This document shows positions 18,332 to 27,061 of a stretch of 64,000 nucleotides of DNA, one piece after another (within the stretch, counting starts at the first letter, position 1; each line of letters starts with the position of its first letter). The notes beneath the pieces were generated by a model. It did no database searches and was not told the origin of the DNA. It saw only the letters and a program-made list of their open reading frames with translations. The position numbers and the translations under genes are program-made. The DNA comes from Gammaproteobacteria bacterium (GTDB taxonomy: Bacteria; Pseudomonadota; Gammaproteobacteria; Steroidobacterales; JABDKV01): NCBI GenBank assembly GCA_013003425.1, contig JABDJB010000045.1, positions 1-64,000 on the forward strand. The letters are read 5' to 3'.

Positions 18332-19399
18332 ATGCGCGCCCTGCTGTCAGTCCTGGTCATCTCGCTGTTGCTGCCTGCGGCCGGTTGCGTTCGAGCCGGC
18401 TACTACCTGCAGTCGGTGCGCGGGCAGCTCGACCTTATGTCGCGCCGCGTGGATATTGAGGAGCTGCTTGCGGACCCGGACACACCGGCACACCTGCGCA
18501 GCCGCCTGCTGAGCATCACAGAGATGCGTCAGTTTGCCTCGGCGGAGCTGGGTTTGCCGGATAACCCGAGCTATCGCAGCTATGCCGATCTCGAGCGCCC
18601 CTACGTGGTTTGGAACGTTTTTGCCGCGCCGGAGTTTGCTGTCGAACCGCAAACCTGGTGTTTTCTTTTCGTCGGCTGTATTTCCTATCGCGGCTATTTC
18701 AGCGAACAGAAGGCGCAGGAGTATGCCGCCGGTCTGGCAGCGCAGGGAATGGATGTCTATGTTGCGGGAATAGCTGCCTACAGCACCCTGGGGCGTTTTG
18801 CCGATCCGGTTCTGAACACCATGCTGGCCGGCGATGACCTGTACCTGGCCGGCCTGATATTTCATGAGCTGTCGCACCAGCAGCTGTATATCAAGGACGC
18901 GACCACGTTCAACGAAAGTTTTGCGACGATGGTCGAAGAAGAGGGCGTGCGCCGCTGGCTTGCGCGCCGCGACGACGAGGATGCCTGGCTGCGCTGGCAG
19001 CGTCAGGAGCGTCGCGCTGCGCAGTTCACTACGTTGATTGTCGAAACCCGTGACAGGCTGGCCGCGCTTTACCGGTCCGATCTGGATTCTGCGCACATGC
19101 GTTCTGCCAAAGCGGAGATTATTGCCGGCATGCGCGCCGCGCACGATCGCCTGCGGCAGCAGTGGGGCGGTTACTCCGGCTACGAGCGCTGGTTTTCCGG
19201 GCCACTCAACAATGCCCAGCTGAGTTCGGTCGCCACTTACCAGGCACAGGTGCCGGCGTTTCGCGCGCTGCTGTCAGAGGCAGACGGGGACCTGCGGCTG
19301 TTCTACCAGCGTGCCCGCGAGATTGGCGAGTTGCCGCGTGAAGAGCGTGACCGGCGTATGAGCGAACTGGCGGAGTCGTTGCCTGGTCAGGCGGACTGA
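18332..19399 (+). CDS. Putative zinc aminopeptidase lipoprotein (PF10023-like)
   Basis: 355 residues with lipoprotein signal MRALLSVLVISLLLPAAGC (Cys19). A zinc-metallopeptidase motif HELSH at 178-182, with Glu195 in FNESFATMVEEEG as probable third ligand, matches the predicted aminopeptidase family COG4324. The N-terminal GYYLQSVRGQLDLMSRR is typical of that family. Activity in the outer-membrane or periplasmic space is inferred; the substrate is unknown. It stands alone on the plus strand, divergent from cca and converging with the NDUFA9-like gene (13-bp overlap). Confidence 0.82.
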   Translation: MRALLSVLVISLLLPAAGCVRAGYYLQSVRGQLDLMSRRVDIEELLADPDTPAHLRSRLLSITEMRQFASAELGLPDNPSYRSYADLERPYVVWNVFAAPEFAVEPQTWCFLFVGCISYRGYFSEQKAQEYAAGLAAQGMDVYVAGIAAYSTLGRFADPVLNTMLAGDDLYLAGLIFHELSHQQLYIKDATTFNESFATMVEEEGVRRWLARRDDEDAWLRWQRQERRAAQFTTLIVETRDRLAALYRSDLDSAHMRSAKAEIIAGMRAAHDRLRQQWGGYSGYERWFSGPLNNAQLSSVATYQAQVPAFRALLSEADGDLRLFYQRAREIGELPREERDRRMSELAESLPGQAD

Positions 19400-20352
19400 T
19401 TGCGGCGGCGGTAATTATCAAGGCGACCGCGTCCCAGCCGGCCGCCCAGTAGCTGAGGTATCAGACGCGCGCTGGAAGTGGGCTGTATACCGAGTCGTTC
19501 CAGCCCGTTACTGTCACAAATACTGTTGACCGTCAGTGACAGGTAATTATCGGTGGAAAATGGTTTGCCCGGAACGAAATCCATAATGAACGCCTGGAGG
19601 CGCGCCAGCGCGTCCGGCATGCCGATGACTTTACGACGCACGCCAAGGGAGCTGGCGATAAGCTCGATGAGCTCACGCAGGGAATAGACTTCCGGGCCGC
19701 CCAGCTGGTAGGTCTTGCCGAAAGTCGCCGGGTTGTCGATGGCCTGTGCGAATGCAGTCACAACGTCGCCGATATAAACCGGCTGCAGGCGGGCATTGGC
19801 GCGTGGCAGCAGGAACAGCGGCGATGGCACGCGCAGGAGCGCGGCAAAAACGTTTATAAAAGAGTCGTCGGCACCAAAGACTACCGATGGCTGGAATATT
19901 GTGCCGTCTATGTCGCGGGCGCGGTTAACGATAGCTTCGGCCTCACCCTTTGTGCGCAGGTAGTGGCTGGGGCCGTCGGCCGCATTGGCCTTGAGCGAGC
20001 TCATTTGTAATACGCGGCGCACGCCGCTTTCCTGGCAGGCAGCGATCAGCTTGCCGGTCAGCTCAACGTGGGCCCGCTCGAAACCTTTACCGTCACGATG
20101 ACCGGCACTTTCATTGAGAATGCCAACCAGGTTGATGACCGCCGTGCATTCGGCAACCTGGCGGCGCAGGAACTCGGGGTTGTACACATCGCCCTGAACG
20201 ATGGTGACCGTCGGCAAAACTTTCAGCGCGCGATGGCGTGCCGCACTGCGGGTTAACAGCCGCACCCGCCAGCCAGCATTGGCCAGTCGGGTAACGAGGT
20301 GGCCGCCGACAAAGCCGGTACCGCCGAGTACACATATAGTTCGATCAGACAT
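19387..20352 (-). CDS. NDUFA9-like NAD(P)-binding SDR protein
   Basis: 321 residues of the atypical extended SDR group that includes complex I accessory subunit NDUFA9. Rossmann motif VLGGTGFVGGHLVTRLANAGW; then VINLVGILNE, MSSLKANAADGPSHYLRTKGEAE (active-site YxxxK retained), FQPSVVFGADDSFINVF and LGGPEVYSLRELIELIA. In bacteria these proteins often sit near quinone or respiration genes; the exact role is not known. It follows slt on the same strand with about 60 bp between them. Confidence 0.82.
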   Translation of the reverse strand: MSDRTICVLGGTGFVGGHLVTRLANAGWRVRLLTRSAARHRALKVLPTVTIVQGDVYNPEFLRRQVAECTAVINLVGILNESAGHRDGKGFERAHVELTGKLIAACQESGVRRVLQMSSLKANAADGPSHYLRTKGEAEAIVNRARDIDGTIFQPSVVFGADDSFINVFAALLRVPSPLFLLPRANARLQPVYIGDVVTAFAQAIDNPATFGKTYQLGGPEVYSLRELIELIASSLGVRRKVIGMPDALARLQAFIMDFVPGKPFSTDNYLSLTVNSICDSNGLERLGIQPTSSARLIPQLLGGRLGRGRLDNYRRRNQSA

Positions 20353-20412
20353 GCGGGCAGTTTAACCGGTATCAGGCGGAACAGGTTACCGGGCGCCGTG
20401 GCGACCGGGAAG

Positions 20413-22362
20413 CTAGTCGGCGATCGGCACCGGCGGCATGATGGCGGCCAGCCGCCGGGTATTGCCGGTGAGACGCCAGTGGAAGATTGCGTCGGCGGTC
20501 AGCACGCGGCGCAGGTAGCCACGGGTTTCGGTGTACGGAACGGTCTCGACCCAGATGTCAGCAGCGACGGCTTCGTCCTCCGGCAGCCAGCGATCGACGC
20601 GGTGTGGCCCGGCGTTGTACGCCGCGGTGGCCAGCACCTGGTGGTCATCAAAACGCGCCAGCATGCGATCGAGATAGAAGGTGCCGAGCGCGATATTGTC
20701 CTCGGGATTAAGCAGCGTATAGCGCCCGCGATAACGCATGCGGGCCTGGCGCGCCGTCAGCCGGCCGGTTTCGGGCGTGACCTGCATGACACCCAGCGCG
20801 CCGGCCGAGGAGGTCACATCGGGCATGAACAGGCTTTCGCTACGTGCGATGCCGAAAGCCCAGGTGGCCGGCAGGCCAAGGGATTCGCTGTGCTGCTCGA
20901 ACAGTTCGCGAAACGCCATCGGGTAGGTGATTGCCAGGTCGTCGAAAATTCCGGCCCGTGCGGCTGTCGAAATAGCCCGCGAATGCCAGCCCCAGCGATT
21001 TGCCAGGATTGCCGACTGCGCTTTTTCGGCACGAGTCAGGTCGGCGACACTGCGATCCCACTCGGAGCGGCCTTTGCCGTGCAGGTCGACAAAAAACAGT
21101 TCGCGGGCGCGTACAAGTCCGTGATTGTTTTCCAGCCGGGTAAGTAGTTGCTCATCGGGATCAGCGGGAATGTAGTTGTACTGATACGGAGCAGCGATGC
21201 GATCGGCGGCTAGAAATTCGTAAAAGCCGCGCTCCTGCGCCAGCCTGGCATAGACACCGGCCGCCTCATCGCTGCGGCCGTTGGCTTCGAGAGCTCGCGC
21301 GCGCCAGTATTGCCACTTCGCCTCGCCGCGGTTTTTTTCGCTCATTGCACCGATCGCCTGCAGCACGCTGGCCCAGTCGCCGTGCTTCAGTGATGCCCGC
21401 GCACCCCACTCCAGCAAGGTATCGTCGACCATGTGGCGTTCAAGCCCGAATATCATCTCCGGGGCGTGTGGCTGGTGATTGCGAGCTGAGGTCAGCGCCA
21501 GTGAACGCAGCACCGAGCGATTCTGCCGGGTATCGAAATCATAGGCATTGACCACTTCAGCCCAAACCCGCGCAGCGGCTTCGACGTCACTGCGAGCGAG
21601 ACGCTTGACGCCGTAAATGATCAGGTCGCGGTGTTGCTCGCTGTCGGATATCTGGCGCCAGTTGACCAGCACGTCGGCGGGACGATGTCGCATGCGCCGC
21701 CACATCTGCACATATTCGCGGTCAGCTTCGGGCATCGGCCGTGCCAGCCATGCCGCCAGTTCGAACTTGCGTTTGTCCAGCGCCAGCTGAATACGACGGC
21801 GTCGATCGTCGTCACCGATGACATCCTGTTGCTCGAGCCAGGCGAAAGCCGGGTCGCATTCTCCGGCGCGGCTCTCGCCATTCATCCAGAAAGCCAGGGC
21901 GTCGCGTGCAAACTGCTCATCCGGACCCAGCTTCAGGCGGGCGTTCAATGACAGGCAAGTCAGCGTTTCGTCGCCGCTCGACGAATAGTCGACATCGTAG
22001 ATGTCGAGGTAGCTGCGCCACTGGCCCCGGCTGGCGAGCGATTTTGCCCAGCGATAACGCAGGTCACGGATGGCCGACGAGCCGCGGTGGCGGCTGACGA
22101 AGTCCGCGATTTCAGCATCGTCGATGCGGCCGAGCTGGGAACGCAACCAGGCTGCCTGCAGGTCCGGGTAAAGAGGGTAGTCCGATAGCAGCAGCTGGTG
22201 CTGCCGGATCGAGCTGGCATCGCCATCGAGCGCTTCCGGCCAGGCCTGGCGAAAGGCGTCGCGCTGCTGCTCGAGGCGCTGCGACCAGTTGGCCGCCAGC
22301 GGTGCGGCCAGTGCCGTCAGGCCGGCAAGAATGAGCACGGTGGCCGGAGCTAAGCGATACAT
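20413..22362 (-). CDS. slt: Soluble lytic murein transglycosylase
   Basis: About 649 residues, Slt70 size. The ATG at 22360-22362 follows TGGA and encodes a signal peptide (MYRLAPATVLILAGLTALAA). A long alpha-helical superhelix (residues ~30-440) is followed by the SLT catalytic domain: FGIARSESLFMPDVTSSAGA with catalytic Glu, LGVMQVTPETGRLTA, NPEDNIALGTFYLDRML and VLATAAYNAGPHRVDRWL. It cleaves peptidoglycan glycan strands in the periplasm, leaving 1,6-anhydro-MurNAc ends. Confidence 0.95.
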   Translation of the reverse strand: MYRLAPATVLILAGLTALAAPLAANWSQRLEQQRDAFRQAWPEALDGDASSIRQHQLLLSDYPLYPDLQAAWLRSQLGRIDDAEIADFVSRHRGSSAIRDLRYRWAKSLASRGQWRSYLDIYDVDYSSSGDETLTCLSLNARLKLGPDEQFARDALAFWMNGESRAGECDPAFAWLEQQDVIGDDDRRRRIQLALDKRKFELAAWLARPMPEADREYVQMWRRMRHRPADVLVNWRQISDSEQHRDLIIYGVKRLARSDVEAAARVWAEVVNAYDFDTRQNRSVLRSLALTSARNHQPHAPEMIFGLERHMVDDTLLEWGARASLKHGDWASVLQAIGAMSEKNRGEAKWQYWRARALEANGRSDEAAGVYARLAQERGFYEFLAADRIAAPYQYNYIPADPDEQLLTRLENNHGLVRARELFFVDLHGKGRSEWDRSVADLTRAEKAQSAILANRWGWHSRAISTAARAGIFDDLAITYPMAFRELFEQHSESLGLPATWAFGIARSESLFMPDVTSSAGALGVMQVTPETGRLTARQARMRYRGRYTLLNPEDNIALGTFYLDRMLARFDDHQVLATAAYNAGPHRVDRWLPEDEAVAADIWVETVPYTETRGYLRRVLTADAIFHWRLTGNTRRLAAIMPPVPIAD

Positions 22363-22480
22363 AATGATCCAGCTTAAGCGTTTGGGCCGCGGGCACAAGG
22401 GCTGTTGTTCACATTTTCGTATTTATTCCAAAGCGTTAGCACTTTTGGAAGATTATGTTAAACTTCAGCCACTCTCCCTA

Positions 22481-22516
22481 GTCGTCCGGTCCCCCTCGGC
22501 CGGGCGACCTTTTTTT
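22481..22516 (+). terminator. Rho-independent terminator oriented on the plus strand
   Basis: Arms GTCGTCCGG (22481-22489) and CCGGGCGAC (22500-22508) pair over 9 bp with one G-T, followed by T7 at 22510-22516. Both flanking genes (slt and degQ) are on the minus strand, so the transcript it ends is unidentified, possibly a short RNA starting near 22440-22470. Confidence 0.65.
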
Positions 22517-22530
22517 ATCCGGCTCAGGCA

Positions 22531-23889
22531 TTACAGGATCAGCAACAGCTGGGCACTGCCACGGCGGATGGTCAACACCAGCGACTGGGCCTCCTCGATC
22601 GCCTCGCGAAACCCCGCCAGGCTGTCGATGCGGCTGCGGTTTACCTTGGTAATGACATCGCCGGCCTGCAGCCCGCGCCGCGCCGCGGCGCTGCCGGCTT
22701 CGACGCTGGCAACCAGCACACCCTCGACGCCACGGTACTCGCGGTTGTCCGGTAACTCCGACAGCTCGGCGCCACGCAACCCGGCCGGCAACTCGGCTGC
22801 CGCAATCTGCTGGTCCTGCGCGCCGCCCAGTTCAGCGGTCAGCCGGCGTCGTTTGCCGTCGCGGATAACAGTGACCTTCACTTCATCGCCGATGCGCATC
22901 AGCCCGATGGTATTGCGCAGCTCACCGGCGTCGTCGACCGTCGTGCCGTCGATATCGACAATCACGTCGCCGGCCTCGATGCCGGCTTTTTCCGCAGCCG
23001 AGCCGGGCATGACCTGCGCTACGAGGGCGCCTTCGGTCGTATCGAGGCCGTAAGCCTCAGCCAGCTCGTCGGTCAGTGTGTAGATATTCACGCCCAGCAG
23101 TCCGCGGCGGACTTCGCCGAACTCTACGATCTGGTCCATGATCGAACGCGCCATATTGATCGGTATTGCAAAGCCGATACCGAGATTGCCGCCGCTGTTG
23201 GAAATAATGGCGGAATTTATGCCGACGAGTTCGCCGTTCAGGTCAATCAATGCGCCACCCGAATTGCCCGGATTGATCGGGGCGTCAGTCTGGATAAAAT
23301 CTTCGTAAGCATCGCGATTGAGACCGGAACGGCCAAGTGCGCTGACAATGCCGGAAGTAACGGTGTTGGTGAAACCGAACGGATTGCCGATCGCAACGAC
23401 AAAGTCGCCCACTTCGAGCTCGTCGGAATTCCCCAGCGCAATCTGTTTCAGCTCGCCGGATTCAACCTGGATAACCGCAATATCGGAGCCGGCATCAGCG
23501 CCGATGACTTTTGCTTCAACGGTGCGGTCGTCGAGCAACGTCACTTCGATTTCTTCGGCGTTATTCACCACATGTGCATTGGTGAGTATGTAACCCTTGC
23601 TCGCATCGACAATGACACCTGAGCCTGCGCTCTGGAACTGGCGCCGGCGCGACTGCTCCGGGACGTCGAAGAAGCGGCGAAAAAACGGATCGTCAAAAAA
23701 CGGGTTGTTTGCGACCTCGACGCTGCCGCGCACCGCGATATTCACCACGGATGGCGCGACTTCCTTGATCATCGGCGCCAGCGAGGGCACTTGTTTCCCG
23801 CCGACTTCCAGCGGTAGTGCGGCGTGCAGTGACCACGCGCTGGTGAGCAGCAATACGGCGGCAATGGCGAGCCGGGTTTTCATGGGCAT
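22531..23889 (-). CDS. degQ: DegQ/HtrA-family periplasmic serine endoprotease
   Basis: 452 residues. Signal peptide MPMKTRLAIAAVLLLTSAW to HAALP; trypsin-like domain with His106 (LTNAHVV), Asp136 (AGSDIAVI) and Ser210 (NPGNSGGAL); then two PDZ domains (YGLDTTEGALVAQVMPGSAA and EGVLVASVEAGSAAARRGLQ). Both PDZ domains and the length fit DegQ/DegP-type quality-control proteases. GGGAG sits 4 nt before the ATG at 23889; a second ATG two codons on is possible. Single gene between slt and hsp20, both on the same strand. Confidence 0.95.
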   Translation of the reverse strand: MPMKTRLAIAAVLLLTSAWSLHAALPLEVGGKQVPSLAPMIKEVAPSVVNIAVRGSVEVANNPFFDDPFFRRFFDVPEQSRRRQFQSAGSGVIVDASKGYILTNAHVVNNAEEIEVTLLDDRTVEAKVIGADAGSDIAVIQVESGELKQIALGNSDELEVGDFVVAIGNPFGFTNTVTSGIVSALGRSGLNRDAYEDFIQTDAPINPGNSGGALIDLNGELVGINSAIISNSGGNLGIGFAIPINMARSIMDQIVEFGEVRRGLLGVNIYTLTDELAEAYGLDTTEGALVAQVMPGSAAEKAGIEAGDVIVDIDGTTVDDAGELRNTIGLMRIGDEVKVTVIRDGKRRRLTAELGGAQDQQIAAAELPAGLRGAELSELPDNREYRGVEGVLVASVEAGSAAARRGLQAGDVITKVNRSRIDSLAGFREAIEEAQSLVLTIRRGSAQLLLIL

Positions 23890-23961
23890 CTGTCTCCCGA
23901 AAAATGAACGGCAATGGTAAGCACGACGCCGGGGGGCAGCAAATCAGGCGCGCCGTGGTAG

Positions 23962-24009
23962 AAAAAGACAGCAGGACAGGGGCGATGGTTCCATCATCGC
24001 CCTGGTCCT
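23962..24009 (-). terminator. Terminator downstream of hsp20
   Basis: On the minus strand AGGAC-CA-GGGCGATG and CATCGCCC-CT-GTCCT pair around a 7-nt loop (23973-24009), with a T5 run at 23962-23966. It lies 16 nt past the hsp20 stop. Confidence 0.6.
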
Positions 24010-24024
24010 CAGGCCGGAAGCCGT

Positions 24025-24459
24025 TCAGCTTGCCCTGATCTCGATCCGTTTGCGCTGGGTCCGGGCGGCCTTCGGAATGCTGATTTCCAGCACGCCATTC
24101 TCGCTGCGCGCGCTTACGGCCTCGGTGTCAACGCCATCCGGCAGAGTGAATCGGCGCAGGAAACGACCGCTGATGCGCTCGACCCGGCGGAAGCCTTTGT
24201 GGTCATCGCTGGAGGTCGATTCACGCTGTCCTGACAGCGTCAGGACGCCGCCTTCGACCGCTATATCAATGTTCTGCGGGTCGACACCGGGGACGTCCAC
24301 ATGCAAAAGGAAACAGTCTTCCTGTTCCTGCAGGTCTACGGCCGGGACCCAGTCGGCCACAGTTTCGCGGTCTCGACTGCCAATATCGCGGAACAACCGG
24401 TCAATCTCGCGGTGCAGCGAGCGGGCGGTGTCCCAGGGCTCATAACGCATCAGGTTCAT
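24025..24459 (-). CDS. Small heat-shock protein, Hsp20/alpha-crystallin family
   Basis: 144 residues. Short N-terminal arm MNLMRYEPWDTARSLHREIDRLF, alpha-crystallin domain starting WVPAVDLQEQEDCFLLHVDVPG, with GVLTLSGQRES and the C-terminal ENGVLEISIPKAARTQRKRIEI carrying an IxI-type tail (IEI). It acts as an ATP-independent holdase for unfolding proteins in the cytoplasm. GAGGAG is 7 nt before the ATG at 24459. The upstream sequence carries a sigma-32 promoter. Confidence 0.94.
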   Translation of the reverse strand: MNLMRYEPWDTARSLHREIDRLFRDIGSRDRETVADWVPAVDLQEQEDCFLLHVDVPGVDPQNIDIAVEGGVLTLSGQRESTSSDDHKGFRRVERISGRFLRRFTLPDGVDTEAVSARSENGVLEISIPKAARTQRKRIEIRAS

Positions 24460-24508
24460 GATCAATCTCCTCGTGGATCTGGGGGGTCAAAATGCCTTGT
24501 GACAGGTG

Positions 24509-24536
24509 ATCTGGGGGCACTTTTGCGCAATTCAAG
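24509..24536 (-). promoter_or_regulatory. Sigma-32 heat-shock promoter of hsp20
   Basis: On the minus strand CTTGAA (24531-24536), a 14-nt spacer and CCCCAGAT (24509-24516), close to the RpoH consensus CTTGAA-N13/14-CCCCATNT. It is about 50 nt upstream of the hsp20 start. Confidence 0.85.
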
Positions 24537-24584
24537 CGCGTTCGTCAGGCTTGACATAAGGGGCGGATTCTGCGTTCGGGCAAA

Positions 24585-24600
24585 ACACAATATCTTGTGT
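24585..24600. promoter_or_regulatory. NrdR box (distal)
   Basis: ACACAATATCTTGTGT matches the NrdR operator consensus ACACWATATMTTGTGT at all 16 positions. It lies about 280 bp upstream of nrdJa, in the interval shared with divergent hsp20. Confidence 0.85.
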
Positions 24601-24640
24601 CCACAGCCCTTGCGGACTTGTTAAAATTTCCCCCAGTCAA

Positions 24641-24688
24641 TTCAACAACTTTTCCACAAGTTATCCACACTACGTTGATTTTGTTGAA
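24641..24688 (+). promoter_or_regulatory. Paired DnaA boxes flanked by an inverted repeat
   Basis: A perfect DnaA box TTATCCACA (24661-24669) and a near-perfect one TTTTCCACA (24650-24658) lie in direct orientation 11 bp apart, one helical turn. They sit between perfect 8-bp inverted repeats TTCAACAA (24641-24648) and TTGTTGAA (24681-24688). DnaA is known to control nrd promoters in E. coli, so a role in timing RNR expression is inferred. Confidence 0.75.
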
Positions 24689-24720
24689 AAAAATGACCCT
24701 GTTTCCGGCGGTGCCGGGTC

Positions 24721-24776
24721 TTGACACTGACCGGGGCGAGCCCTAGTCTAGTGGCCCGCTGCACAAGATGTTGTAT
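24721..24776 (+). promoter_or_regulatory. nrdJ promoter with proximal NrdR-like box
   Basis: TTGACA (24721-24726), 17 nt, TAGTCT (24744-24749). Immediately downstream, GCACAAGATGTTGTAT (24761-24776) matches the NrdR consensus at 12 of 16 positions, placed where a bound repressor would cover the transcription start. Confidence 0.6.
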
Positions 24777-24882
24777 TGCCGCCGGGCAACTTACATAACA
24801 ACACCTGCAGCAGTGGAGGGACCGGTCGGGCAGGGGCCGGGCAGATCAACAATTCTATTCTCTATGGGGAGCGGACGCGGCT

Positions 24883-27024
24883 ATGACCACAGCCCTCAAG
24901 TTGGCACCGACGGCGACAGAAATACCTTTCCAACCGGCATCACTCGATATCTGGGAACAGAAATACCGTCTGTCCTCACGCGGTGGCGAGCCGGTGGACC
25001 AAACGATCGAGGCTACCTACGAACGGGTCGCTCGCGCACTCGCAGACGTCGAGACCGCGGATTGCCGCGAGCGCTGGTACGACCGTTTTGTCTGGGCACT
25101 GCGTCATGGCGCAATCCCGGCAGGCCGTATCGTCTCCAATGCGGGCGCGCACGCACACAAGCCCGCCACATCGACTATTAACTGCACCGTGTCAGGCACC
25201 GTTCGTGATTCGATGAACGATATTCTCGGCAAGGTGCACGAGGCCGGGCTGACCCTGAAGGCCGGGTGCGGCGTCGGCTACGAGTTCTCCACGCTGCGCC
25301 CGCGCGGCGCCTATGTCAGTGGCGCCGGCGCACACACTTCCGGGCCGCTGTCGTTTATGGATATCTACGACCGCATGTGTTTCACGGTGTCGTCGGCCGG
25401 CGGTCGCCGCGGCGCACAAATGGCGACTTTCGATGTGGGGCATCCGGACGTCGTGGACTTCATCCGCGCCAAGCGTGAAGACGGTCGTCTGCGCCAGTTC
25501 AACCTGTCACTGCTGGTAACCGACGAATTCATGCAGGCGGTCATGGACAATACCGACTGGTCGCTGGCGTTCCCGATTTCGCACGAAGAACAGGACGCCG
25601 AACAACTCGACCTGGACGATGCAGACAAAGTCATCTGGCGGCACTGGCCGAATGACGAGAACTACATAAGAAACGAAGCCGGCCTGGTTGCCTGCAAGAT
25701 ATACAAGAAAATGCCGGCACAGCGCATGTGGGACATGATCATGAGTTCCACCTACGATTTCGCCGAACCGGGTTTTGTGCTCATCGACCGTGTCAACGAG
25801 ATGAACAACAACTGGTTTGCCGAAGATATACGTGCGACAAATCCGTGCGGCGAGCAGCCGCTGCCGCCGTACGGCAGTTGCCTGCTGGGATCGGTCAATC
25901 TCACGCGTTTCGTGCGCGACCCGTTCACCGACGAAGCCTGCTTCGACTGGCAGGAGTTCAACAAGGTCGTCCGTATTTTTACCCGCATGCTCGACAACGT
26001 TGTCGAAATCAACGGGCTGCCTTTGTCACGGCAGCGCGACGAGATTACCGGCAAGCGGCGCCACGGCATGGGCTTTCTCGGCCTGGGCTCGACGATAGCG
26101 ATGCTGCGGATGAAATACGGTGACGAGAAGTCCGTCGAATTCACCGAGCGGGTAGCACGCGAGCTGGCCCTGACCGGCTGGCAGACCGGGCTGGAGCTGG
26201 CCAAGGAGAAGGGGCCGGCGCCAATCATGCTGGAAGAGTTCACCGTAACCGAAGAAATGCTGCGGCAGCGGCCGAAGATGGTGCGGGACGGCTGGCGGGT
26301 CGGTGCGAAAATACCGGGCCGGGTGCTGCACGCGCGCTACAGCCGCTACATGGAGCGTATCGGCGAGGTGGCGCCCGAGCTGGTAGACGAGCTGGCCGAG
26401 GTCGGGGCACGGTTCACTCATCACAGCTCTATCGCCCCGACCGGCACAATTTCCCTGTCGCTGGCCAATAACGCAAGTAACGGTATAGAGCCGAGTTTTG
26501 CCCACCATTATTTCCGCAACGTGATACGAGCGGGCCGCAAAACCAAGGAAAAGGTCGGCGTGTATTCCTTCGAGCTGCTGGCCTATCGCGAGCTGGTAAA
26601 CCCGCAGGCGGGTCCGGATGGCGAAGGCGCCGACGCCCTGCCGGACTACTTTATTACGACCGAAGACATCACGCCGAAAGCGCATGTCGACATTCAGGCG
26701 GCTGCACAACGCTGGGTTGATTCGTCCATCTCGAAAACGGCCAACGTGCCCACCGACTACCCGTACGAAGATTTCAAAGACATCTACCTGTACGCGTACA
26801 AGAAAGGGTTGAAGGGCTGCACGACTTTCCGCTTCAACCCTGAGGCATTCCAGGGCGTGCTGGTGAAGGAAGGCGACCTGAAAAACACCCGGTATCGCTT
26901 CACCCTCGATGATGGCGATGTGGTGGAGCTGCGGGGCGACGAAGAAGTTGAGTACGACGGCGAAACGCACACTGCAGCCAACCTGTTCGATGCCCTCAAG
27001 GAGGGCTATTACGGCAAGTTCTGA
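24883..27024 (+). CDS. nrdJa: Adenosylcobalamin-dependent class II ribonucleotide reductase, large part
   Basis: 713 residues. The RNR barrel shows TSTINCTVSGTVRDSMNDIL, GCGVGYEFSTLRPRGAYV, the conserved DRMCFTVSSAGGRRGAQM stretch, the radical-site motif NPCGEQPLPPYGSC with Cys322, and IAPTGTISLSLANNASNGIE. It reduces ribonucleotides to deoxyribonucleotides using coenzyme B12, in air or without it. It lacks the usual long C-terminal extension, which is encoded separately by the next gene, as in the NrdJa/NrdJb pair of Pseudomonas aeruginosa. The upstream region carries NrdR and DnaA sites. Confidence 0.93.
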   Translation: MTTALKLAPTATEIPFQPASLDIWEQKYRLSSRGGEPVDQTIEATYERVARALADVETADCRERWYDRFVWALRHGAIPAGRIVSNAGAHAHKPATSTINCTVSGTVRDSMNDILGKVHEAGLTLKAGCGVGYEFSTLRPRGAYVSGAGAHTSGPLSFMDIYDRMCFTVSSAGGRRGAQMATFDVGHPDVVDFIRAKREDGRLRQFNLSLLVTDEFMQAVMDNTDWSLAFPISHEEQDAEQLDLDDADKVIWRHWPNDENYIRNEAGLVACKIYKKMPAQRMWDMIMSSTYDFAEPGFVLIDRVNEMNNNWFAEDIRATNPCGEQPLPPYGSCLLGSVNLTRFVRDPFTDEACFDWQEFNKVVRIFTRMLDNVVEINGLPLSRQRDEITGKRRHGMGFLGLGSTIAMLRMKYGDEKSVEFTERVARELALTGWQTGLELAKEKGPAPIMLEEFTVTEEMLRQRPKMVRDGWRVGAKIPGRVLHARYSRYMERIGEVAPELVDELAEVGARFTHHSSIAPTGTISLSLANNASNGIEPSFAHHYFRNVIRAGRKTKEKVGVYSFELLAYRELVNPQAGPDGEGADALPDYFITTEDITPKAHVDIQAAAQRWVDSSISKTANVPTDYPYEDFKDIYLYAYKKGLKGCTTFRFNPEAFQGVLVKEGDLKNTRYRFTLDDGDVVELRGDEEVEYDGETHTAANLFDALKEGYYGKF

Positions 27025-27061
27025 GCCGTTTTTTTACCAATTTGCAGATTTAGAAAGAGCC

